Assembly (NCBI RefSeq): GCF_006874705.1
Contig: NZ_CP035382.1
Location: 4,650,001 to 4,714,000, forward strand
Direction: 5' to 3'
Source of the DNA: Leclercia adecarboxylata
GTDB lineage: Bacteria > Pseudomonadota > Gammaproteobacteria > Enterobacterales > Enterobacteriaceae
DNA: 64,000 nucleotides
Shown here: positions 57,862 to 64,000 of the stretch, piece by piece
How the letters are laid out: every line of letters begins with the position of its first letter
How positions within the stretch are numbered: position 1 is the first letter of the stretch
The notes under the pieces: generated by a model
Database searches by the model: none
What the model was told of the DNA's origin: nothing
Seen by the model: only the letters and a program-made list of their open reading frames with translations
Made by a program: the position numbers and the translations under genes

Positions 57862-59304
57862 ATGTCCAGAAGGCTTCGCAGAACCAAGATCGTTACCACC
57901 TTAGGCCCGGCTACTGACCGCGATAATAACCTCGAGAAAATCATCGCTGCAGGCGCCAACGTGGTACGTATGAACTTTTCTCACGGGACACCGGAAGATC
58001 ATAAATTACGTGCAGATAAGGTCCGTGAGATCGCGGCAAAACTGGGACGTCATGTAGCTATCCTCGGTGACCTTCAGGGTCCCAAAATCCGCGTATCGAC
58101 CTTCAAAGAAGGCAAAGTTTTCCTCAATATCGGTGACAAGTTCCTCCTCGACGCCAACCTGAGCAAAGGCGAAGGCGACAAAGAGAAAGTGGGGATCGAC
58201 TATAAAGGCCTGCCTGCTGACGTGGTGCCGGGCGATATCCTGCTGCTCGACGACGGTCGCGTTCAGCTGAAAGTGCTGGAAGTTCAGGGCATGAAGGTGT
58301 TCACCGAAGTAACCGTTGGCGGCCCGCTCTCCAACAATAAAGGCATCAACAAGCTGGGCGGCGGTCTCTCTGCTGAAGCTCTGACCGAAAAAGACAAAGC
58401 CGACATCCTCACCGCGGCTGAGATTGGCGTTGACTACCTCGCCGTCTCCTTCCCGCGCTGTGGCGAAGATCTGAACTACGCCCGCCGTCTGGCGCGCGAC
58501 GCAGGTTGCGATGCCAAAATTGTCGCCAAAGTGGAACGTGCGGAAGCGGTCTGCAGCCAGGACGCGATGGATGACATTATCCTCGCCTCTGACGTGGTGA
58601 TGGTGGCCCGTGGTGACCTGGGCGTTGAGATTGGCGACCCGGAACTGGTCGGGATCCAGAAGGCGCTGATCCGCCGTGCCCGTCAGCTGAACCGCTCCGT
58701 GATCACCGCCACCCAGATGATGGAGTCGATGATCACCAACCCAATGCCGACCCGTGCGGAAGTCATGGACGTGGCGAACGCCGTGCTCGACGGTACCGAT
58801 GCGGTGATGCTGTCAGCCGAAACCGCTGCCGGCCAGTATCCGGCGGAAACCGTGGCCGCGATGGCGCGCGTCTGCTTGGGGGCAGAGAAGATCCCAAGCA
58901 TCAACGTCTCCAAGCACCGTCTGGACATTCAGTTCGACAACGTGGAAGAAGCCATTGCGATGTCAGCGATGTACGCGGCTAACCACCTGAAAGGCGTGAC
59001 CGCAATCATCACCATGACCGAATCCGGCCGTACCGCGCTGATGACCTCGCGTATCAGCTCCGGCCTGCCGATTTTCGCTATGTCCCGTCATGAGCGCACC
59101 CTGAATCTGACCGCGCTGTACCGCGGCGTGACGCCGGTGTTCTTCGACAGCAACAGCGACGGCGTGGCGGCGGCGAACGATGCCGTGAATCTGCTGCGCG
59201 ACAAAGGCTATCTGGTTTCCGGGGATATCGTCATCGTGACCCAGGGCGATGTGATGAGCACCATTGGCTCAACCAACACCACCCGCGTGATGACCGTCGA
59301 ATAA
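57862..59304 (+). CDS. pykA: Pyruvate kinase II (PykA)
   Basis: Makes pyruvate and ATP from phosphoenolpyruvate; the AMP-activated isozyme. 480 residues, E. coli length, from ATG 57862 ([16 protein letters not shown]) with CGGAG upstream. Catalytic pieces [43 protein letters not shown] and [19 protein letters not shown] are intact. In the same direction as hexR, 123 bases apart. A BIME and terminator follow. Confidence 0.98.
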   Translation: MSRRLRRTKIVTTLGPATDRDNNLEKIIAAGANVVRMNFSHGTPEDHKLRADKVREIAAKLGRHVAILGDLQGPKIRVSTFKEGKVFLNIGDKFLLDANLSKGEGDKEKVGIDYKGLPADVVPGDILLLDDGRVQLKVLEVQGMKVFTEVTVGGPLSNNKGINKLGGGLSAEALTEKDKADILTAAEIGVDYLAVSFPRCGEDLNYARRLARDAGCDAKIVAKVERAEAVCSQDAMDDIILASDVVMVARGDLGVEIGDPELVGIQKALIRRARQLNRSVITATQMMESMITNPMPTRAEVMDVANAVLDGTDAVMLSAETAAGQYPAETVAAMARVCLGAEKIPSINVSKHRLDIQFDNVEEAIAMSAMYAANHLKGVTAIITMTESGRTALMTSRISSGLPIFAMSRHERTLNLTALYRGVTPVFFDSNSDGVAAANDAVNLLRDKGYLVSGDIVIVTQGDVMSTIGSTNTTRVMTVE

Positions 59305-59313
59305 TACGGCGGT

Positions 59314-59384
59314 TTTGCCGGGTGGCGCTGCGCTTACCCGGCCTAGAGGTTCGTAGGCCCGTGCAAGCGAAGCGCCGCCGGGCA
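59314..59384. repeat. BIME: facing REP palindromes after pykA
   Basis: Two units (59314-59346 and 59353-59384) between the convergent pykA and lpxM. Read on the other strand, this is almost the same element as that at 1209-1277, with only a few base changes. Confidence 0.88.
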
Positions 59385-59418
59385 AAAAAAATCCCCCGAG
59401 ACGGGGGATTTTTTATTT
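59385..59418. terminator. Bidirectional terminator pykA/lpxM
   Basis: Stem ATCCCCCG/CGGGGGAT with AAAAAAAA before and TTTTTTATT after, between convergent genes. Confidence 0.92.
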
Positions 59419-60384
59419 CTTGGGATACAGCTCTTTGCGCTTGTAAGGCTCTTTCTCGCCCGGCTTGCGCGTCTTCAGCAGTTTCAGGATCCAGGTGTAC
59501 TGCTCTACATGCGGCCCCACCAGTATCTCCACCTCTTCGTTCATCCGACGCGCAATGGTGTTGTCGTCGGCGGTGAGCAGATCGTCCATCGGCGGGCGGA
59601 CTTCAATCGTCAGGCGATGGGTTTTGCCATCGTAAATCGGGAAGAGCGGGATCACCCGCGCCTGGCATACCTTCATCAACCGACCAATCGCCGGTAGCGT
59701 GGCCTTATAGGTGGCAAAGAAATCGACAAACTCGCTGTGTTCCGGCCCGTGATCCTGGTCCGGCAGATAATAGCCCCAGTAGCCCTGGCGCACGGATTTG
59801 ATAAAGGGTTTGATGCCGTCGTTGCGGGCATGCAGGCGGCCACCAAAGCGACGACGCACCGTATTCCATACATAATCGAAAACCTTGTTCCCCTGGTTGT
59901 GGAACATCGCCGCCATTTTTTGCCCCTGCGACGCCATCAGCATCGCCGGAATATCCACGCCCCAGCCGTGCGGCACCAGGAAGATCACCTTTTCGTCGTT
60001 GCGACGCATCTCCTCGATGATTTCCAGACCTTTCCAGTCAACGCGGCCGGCGACCTTTTCCGGCCCACGTAACGCCAGCTCGCCCATCATGGCCATCGCC
60101 TGTGGCGCGGTGGTGAACATCTCGTCAATGATCGCTTCGCGCTCCGCCTCACTCTTCTCCGGGAAGCAGTAGAAGAGGTTTATCTGCGCGCGGCGGCGGG
60201 CGCTTTTACCCAGCTTGCCCGCCAGACGTCCCACTTGACCAAGCAGTGGGTCGCGCACGGATGCCGGAAGCATTGCAATACCGGCAAAGGCATAAACACC
60301 CAGCCAGGCGCCCCAGAAGCGCGGATGACGAAAGGATTTCTCAAATTCAGGAATGTATTCACTGTTGTTTTTTTGGGTTTCCAT
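59413..60384 (-). CDS. lpxM: Lipid A myristoyltransferase LpxM (MsbB)
   Basis: Inner-membrane acyltransferase that adds the last secondary acyl chain (myristate) to Kdo2-lipid A. 323 residues, E. coli length. LABLAT-family motif [10 protein letters not shown] (His-x4-Asp at about 145-150), a TM near residues 27-45, and the conserved [19 protein letters not shown]. It follows mepM with 100 bases between and a terminator in that gap, so it is probably transcribed on its own. Confidence 0.97.
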   Translation of the reverse strand: METQKNNSEYIPEFEKSFRHPRFWGAWLGVYAFAGIAMLPASVRDPLLGQVGRLAGKLGKSARRRAQINLFYCFPEKSEAEREAIIDEMFTTAPQAMAMMGELALRGPEKVAGRVDWKGLEIIEEMRRNDEKVIFLVPHGWGVDIPAMLMASQGQKMAAMFHNQGNKVFDYVWNTVRRRFGGRLHARNDGIKPFIKSVRQGYWGYYLPDQDHGPEHSEFVDFFATYKATLPAIGRLMKVCQARVIPLFPIYDGKTHRLTIEVRPPMDDLLTADDNTIARRMNEEVEILVGPHVEQYTWILKLLKTRKPGEKEPYKRKELYPKK

Positions 60385-60456
60385 GCTTTTTCCAGGGCGG
60401 GTGATGCTTAAAAGAGTAATGCGTTAGTTTAGCGAGGCAGTGCGCAAGGCACAAAA

Positions 60457-60489
60457 GAAAAAGCCGGTGCAGTAACGCACCGGCTTTTA
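60457..60489 (-). terminator. mepM terminator
   Basis: On the minus strand, stem AAAGCCGGTGCGT/GCACCGGCTTT with loop TACT-like, followed by TTCTTTT; just beyond the mepM stop. Confidence 0.88.
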
Positions 60490-60500
60490 TCGCTGCAGGA

Positions 60501-61823
60501 TTAATTAATACTGAGCTGCGGCATAACCTCTTTGACCTGCGCCAGATAATCGCTACGGTCCTTACCGGTCAACCCTTCGGTACGCGGCAGTTTCGCCGTT
60601 AACGGGTTGACCGCCTGCTGGTTGATCCACACTTCATAGTGCAGGTGCGGGCCGGTAGAACGCCCGGTATTGCCCGATAGCGCGATGCGATCGCCACGCT
60701 TCACCTTCTGCCCCGGCTTCACCAGCAGCTTACGCAGGTGCATATAGCGGGTGGTGTAGGTACGTCCATGACGCACGGCAACGTAATAGCCGGCGGCACC
60801 GCTGCGTTTTGCCATCACCACTTCGCCATCACCGACTGCCAGAACAGGTGTCCCCTGCGGCATAGCAAAGTCCACACCGCGGTGCGGGGCTACGCGGCCG
60901 GTAACCGGGTTCAGACGACGCGGGTTAAAGTTCGAGGAGACGCGGAACTGTTTCGAGGTCGGGAAGCGCAAGAAGCCTTTCGCCAGACCGGTCCCGTTGC
61001 GATCGTAGAATTTGCCGTCTTCGGCGCGGATCGCATAATAATCTTTCCCGTCAGAGCGTAAACGAACCCCAAGCAGCTGGCTCTGCTCGCGCTTGCCGTC
61101 CAGCATTTCGCGGGACATCAGCACCGACCAGGCATCGCCTTTTCTCAGCTTACGGAAGTCCATCTGCCACTGCATGGCTTTGATCACTGAACTGATTTCA
61201 CCGCTGGTCAGACCCGCTTCACGCGCGCTGGCAACGAAACTGCCGCCGCCTAAGGTGCCTTTGATAGCGCTGTTAACCCAGTCGCCCTGCTGCATTTCGC
61301 TGCTCATCTTGAAACCGTTTTCAGCACGATCGTAGGTGCGGGTTTCACGACGGGAGACTTCCCAGGTCAGGCGCTGTAAATCGCCGCTGTCGGTCAGGGT
61401 CCATGAAAGCTGCTGACCAATTTTCAGGTTACGCAGATCTTTATCCGCGGCAGCAAGCCGGCTGATTTCGCCCATATCGATACCGTACTGGTTAAGCACG
61501 CTGCTTAAGGTATCGCCAGTTGAAACCACATATTCATGGACGCCGCTTTCAGGGGCGATTTTGTCATCCAGTTCATCCTGCGGAATAGCTTCTTCTTCCT
61601 GCGGGGCCTGGTCGATAGGTTCACTGGCTTCGGGCAACAGTGAGCGGATTTCGTTTCTTTCCAGTTCGATGGTCTTGATAACTGGCGTGGAATTTGGGTG
61701 GTAAATATAGGGCCGCCAGACGGCGACCGCTAAGGTGAGAACAGTAAGCGACCCCAGCATGACGCGGTGGGGCCGGGGCAAATTATTAAATGCCAGGGCG
61801 ACAGAGCGGGCTATCTGTTGCAC
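60501..61823 (-). CDS. mepM: Murein DD-endopeptidase MepM
   Basis: Periplasmic LytM-type endopeptidase that cuts D-Ala-mDAP cross-links to allow cell wall growth. 440 residues, E. coli length. One N-terminal TM (about 19-38), a LysM domain (STGDTLSSVLNQYGIDMGEI, about 95-145), and the M23 peptidase domain with zinc motifs HRGVDFAMP and HLHYEVW. In E. coli its level is set by Prc-NlpI together with MepS; prc is at 32.5 kb. It lies 15 bases after znuA on the same strand. Confidence 0.96.
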   Translation of the reverse strand: MQQIARSVALAFNNLPRPHRVMLGSLTVLTLAVAVWRPYIYHPNSTPVIKTIELERNEIRSLLPEASEPIDQAPQEEEAIPQDELDDKIAPESGVHEYVVSTGDTLSSVLNQYGIDMGEISRLAAADKDLRNLKIGQQLSWTLTDSGDLQRLTWEVSRRETRTYDRAENGFKMSSEMQQGDWVNSAIKGTLGGGSFVASAREAGLTSGEISSVIKAMQWQMDFRKLRKGDAWSVLMSREMLDGKREQSQLLGVRLRSDGKDYYAIRAEDGKFYDRNGTGLAKGFLRFPTSKQFRVSSNFNPRRLNPVTGRVAPHRGVDFAMPQGTPVLAVGDGEVVMAKRSGAAGYYVAVRHGRTYTTRYMHLRKLLVKPGQKVKRGDRIALSGNTGRSTGPHLHYEVWINQQAVNPLTAKLPRTEGLTGKDRSDYLAQVKEVMPQLSIN

Positions 61824-61838
61824 GTATTCACTTCCTCG

Positions 61839-62783
61839 TTAATCTCCTTTCAGGCAGCTCGCATACTGGTTCGCCAGTTGGCTGAGGAACTGCGAATAGC
61901 TCGCTTTGCTCAACTGGATAGAGGTTCCAAGTGGGTCAAGGGTGCCCATACGCACGGACGTACCCCTTGCCACGGCTTCAACGACCGCTGGCCTGAACTG
62001 TGGCTCAGCAAAAACGCAGGACGCTTTCTGCTCAACCAACTGTGTTCTGATTTCATGTAAACGCTGCGCACCGGGTTGAATTTCTGGATTGACGGTGAAA
62101 TGGCCAAGCGGCGTGAGACCGTAGTGTTTTTCATAGTAGCCGTAGGCATCATGAAAAACGAAATATCCTTTACCTTTCAGTGGTGCGAGCTCGGTACCCA
62201 CCTGCTTGTCGGTTGCGGCAAGTTGTGCCTCAAAATCCTTCAGGTTGGCGTCAAGTTTGGCTCGACTTTGCGGCATAAGTTCCACTAATTTTTCATGGAT
62301 TGCAACCGCCGAAAGGCGTGCTATCTCTGGGGAAAGCCAAAGGTGCATATTGTACTCACCGTGATGGTGATGCTCGTCACCTTTTTCCCCTTCAGCGCTC
62401 CCGTGATCGTGGTCATGATCGTCATCATCAGACCCTTTCATGAGCAGCGGTTTCACACCCGTAAGATTAGAAATGTTAACCTGTTTAGCATCCGGCAGCT
62501 GACTTGCAGACTTCTGCATGAAGGCTTCCATCTCTGGCCCAATCCAGACCACTAAGTCTGCGTTTTGTAAGCGTTTTACATCCGAAGGGCGCAGGGAATA
62601 GTCATGTTCAGAGGCACCATCAGGCAGTAACACCTGGGTTTCCGTCACGCCATCTGCAATAGCGGAAGCGATAAAACCGAGCGGCTTAAGCGAAGCGACA
62701 ACGGCGGCGTTAACATCTTGTGCTGTTGAACCCCAAAGGGCAGCGGATAATGCTGCGAAAAGAAGCGTATTTTTCTGTAACAT
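61839..62783 (-). CDS. znuA: Zinc ABC transporter substrate-binding protein ZnuA
   Basis: Periplasmic high-affinity zinc-binding protein of the ZnuABC importer. 314 residues from ATG 62783 (MLQKNTLLF); a second possible start lies at 62798. A signal peptide of about 26 residues leads to [25 protein letters not shown] with the first Zn ligand His. A charged His-rich loop (about 120-145; [10 protein letters not shown] and DEHHHHG) is typical. Other ligands are in HLWLSPE and [11 protein letters not shown] gap of 15 bases to mepM suggests co-transcription. Divergent from znuC, sharing a Zur operator. Confidence 0.96.
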   Translation of the reverse strand: MLQKNTLLFAALSAALWGSTAQDVNAAVVASLKPLGFIASAIADGVTETQVLLPDGASEHDYSLRPSDVKRLQNADLVVWIGPEMEAFMQKSASQLPDAKQVNISNLTGVKPLLMKGSDDDDHDHDHGSAEGEKGDEHHHHGEYNMHLWLSPEIARLSAVAIHEKLVELMPQSRAKLDANLKDFEAQLAATDKQVGTELAPLKGKGYFVFHDAYGYYEKHYGLTPLGHFTVNPEIQPGAQRLHEIRTQLVEQKASCVFAEPQFRPAVVEAVARGTSVRMGTLDPLGTSIQLSKASYSQFLSQLANQYASCLKGD

Positions 62784-62813
62784 AATGCGACTATTCATCG
62801 TAATGAGTTGGTG

Positions 62814-62834
62814 GAATGTGATATTATAACATTC
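62814..62834. promoter_or_regulatory. Zur operator between znuA and znuC
   Basis: Near-perfect palindrome GAATGT(G)ATATTAT(A)ACATTC, 21 bases, in the 78-base divergent gap. It matches the known znu Zur site in E. coli. Confidence 0.88.
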
Positions 62835-62861
62835 GATGACTTCTGCAAGCATAAAATTGAC

Positions 62862-63617
62862 ATGACGAATCTGGTAACTCTCGAAAACATTTCGGTTTCA
62901 TTCGGTCAGCGCCGCGTCCTCTCTGACGTTTCGCTGGATTTGAAACCCGGTAAAATTTTGACGCTGCTTGGCCCCAATGGCGCGGGTAAATCGACGCTGG
63001 TGCGCGTGGTGCTGGGCCTGGTAGCACCCGACAGCGGCCTTATCAAGCGTGACCGGCAGCTGCGCATCGGCTATGTACCGCAGAAGCTGCACCTGGACGC
63101 CACCCTGCCGCTCACGGTCAGCCGTTTTCTGCGTCTGCGTCCCGATACGCGCAAAGAGGACATTCTTCCGGCGCTCAAGCGGGTACAGGCCGGGCATCTG
63201 ATCGACGCGCCCCTGCAAAAGCTCTCCGGGGGCGAGACCCAGCGCGTGCTGCTGGCCCGCGCCCTGCTCAACAAGCCGCAGCTGCTGGTGCTCGACGAGC
63301 CTACCCAGGGGGTGGACGTCAACGGTCAGGTGGCGCTGTATGACCTGATCGATCAGCTGCGCAAAGAGCTGGACTGCGCCGTGCTGATGGTGTCACACGA
63401 TCTGCATCTGGTGATGGCAAAAACAGACGAAGTGCTCTGTCTGAACCATCACATCTGCTGTTCTGGCACACCGGAAGTGGTCTCCATGCACCCTGAGTTT
63501 ATCTCGATGTTTGGCCCACGCGGCGCCGAGCAGCTGGGCATTTATCGCCACCATCACAACCACCGCCATGATTTGCAGGGACGCATTGTCCTTCGCCGGG
63601 GAAACGGTAACTCATGA
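62862..63617 (+). CDS. znuC: Zinc ABC transporter ATPase ZnuC
   Basis: ATP-binding subunit of the Zn2+ importer. 251 residues, E. coli length, from ATG 62862 (MTNLVTLEN), because the 18 codons before it are covered by the operator and are not conserved. Walker [10 protein letters not shown], signature LSGGETQRV, Walker [11 protein letters not shown] and H-loop VSHDLH are intact. A His-rich tail ([10 protein letters not shown]) is usual. znuB starts within its stop codon (ATGA). Confidence 0.97.
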   Translation: MTNLVTLENISVSFGQRRVLSDVSLDLKPGKILTLLGPNGAGKSTLVRVVLGLVAPDSGLIKRDRQLRIGYVPQKLHLDATLPLTVSRFLRLRPDTRKEDILPALKRVQAGHLIDAPLQKLSGGETQRVLLARALLNKPQLLVLDEPTQGVDVNGQVALYDLIDQLRKELDCAVLMVSHDLHLVMAKTDEVLCLNHHICCSGTPEVVSMHPEFISMFGPRGAEQLGIYRHHHNHRHDLQGRIVLRRGNGNS

Positions 63618-64000
63618 TTGAATTATTATTGCCCGGCTGGCTGGCCGGGATGATGCTCGCCTGCGCGGCGGGTCCACTGGGCTCGTTTGTCGTCTGGCGT
63701 CGGATGTCTTACTTTGGCGATACCCTCGCCCACGCCTCCCTGCTGGGTGTGGCGTTTGGCTTACTGCTGGATGTTAATCCGTTCTATGCAGTGATTGCGG
63801 TGACGCTGCTGCTGGCCGCCGGTCTGGTGTGGCTGGAGAAGCGCCCGCACCTGGCGGTGGATACGCTGCTCGGGATCATGGCGCACAGCGCCCTGTCGCT
63901 GGGTCTGGTGGTGGTCAGCCTGATGTCCAACATTCGCGTGGATCTGATGGCCTATCTCTTCGGCGACCTGCTGGCGGTGACGCCGGACGATCTGATTGCT
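63614..64000 (+). CDS. znuB: Zinc ABC transporter permease ZnuB, N-terminal part
   Basis: Membrane permease of the Zn2+ importer, cut by the window end after 129 codons (the full protein has about 261). It begins [20 protein letters not shown] and has TM segments and the family piece [23 protein letters not shown] overlaps the znuC stop by four bases, which indicates translational coupling. Confidence 0.97.
   Translation, partial: MIELLLPGWLAGMMLACAAGPLGSFVVWRRMSYFGDTLAHASLLGVAFGLLLDVNPFYAVIAVTLLLAAGLVWLEKRPHLAVDTLLGIMAHSALSLGLVVVSLMSNIRVDLMAYLFGDLLAVTPDDLIA

Overview
The window is ordinary chromosomal core DNA of a member of the Enterobacteriaceae. Nearly every gene has a clear counterpart in Escherichia coli and Salmonella, usually at the same or nearly the same protein length. 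The high-GC coding style, the REP/BIME palindromes, the second FtsI-like penicillin-binding protein between rlmA and cspC (a Salmonella/Citrobacter/Enterobacter trait absent from E. coli K-12) and the accessory metallo-hydrolase and VirK-family genes point to the Enterobacter/Lelliottia/Leclercia/Citrobacter neighbourhood rather than Escherichia. The genus cannot be fixed from reading alone. I see no prophage, IS element, CRISPR array, tRNA or rRNA.

Layout. 1-4.8 kb: the end of nhaB, dsbB, ycgN-ycgM-ycgL and minCDE. 4.8-11.2 kb: a leftward block rnd, fadD, yeaY, tsaB, yoaA. 11.3-18.8 kb: yoaB, yoaH, pabB-nudL, sdaA, pdeD, yoaE. 19-22.4 kb: the mannose PTS manXYZ and yobD. 22.6-26.6 kb: a manganese riboswitch with mntP, rlmA, a PBP3-like transpeptidase, cspC and yobF. 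27-29 kb: an MBL-fold hydrolase, yebO, mgrB, yobH. 29-35.9 kb: kdgR, yebQ, htpX, prc-proQ, msrC. 36-42.7 kb: letA-letB, rsmF, yebV, yebW, pphA. 42.8-46 kb: a VirK/YbjX gene, the antisense sRNA pair SdsR/RyeA, yebY-yebZ-yobA. 46-52.2 kb: holE, yobB, exoX, ptrB, yebE, yebF, purT. 52.3-59.3 kb: eda-edd, zwf, hexR, pykA. 59.4-64 kb: lpxM, mepM, znuA and divergent znuCB, cut by the window end.

How it works together. The most coherent unit is the sugar-acid/central carbon cluster: edd and eda (Entner-Doudoroff), zwf (entry to oxidative pentose phosphate and ED), hexR (regulator, with a perfect 15-bp HexR-type palindrome in front of zwf) and pykA, plus the remote kdgR and the manXYZ uptake system. 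A second theme is the envelope: DsbB, LetAB lipid transport, Prc, MepM, LpxM, HtpX, MgrB and the alternative PBP3. A third is metal homeostasis: the ZnuABC genes with a Zur-type operator, the Mn exporter with its riboswitch, and the CopC/CopD-like genes.

No wholly new system was found. The items most worth checking are the PBP3 paralogue with Asp in place of the SXN Asn, an apparently frameshifted yobF, an MBL-fold hydrolase placed downstream of mgrB-yebO, a GntR-like operator separated from edd by a terminator-like hairpin, and a nitrilase-fold YobB that seems to lack its catalytic cysteine.
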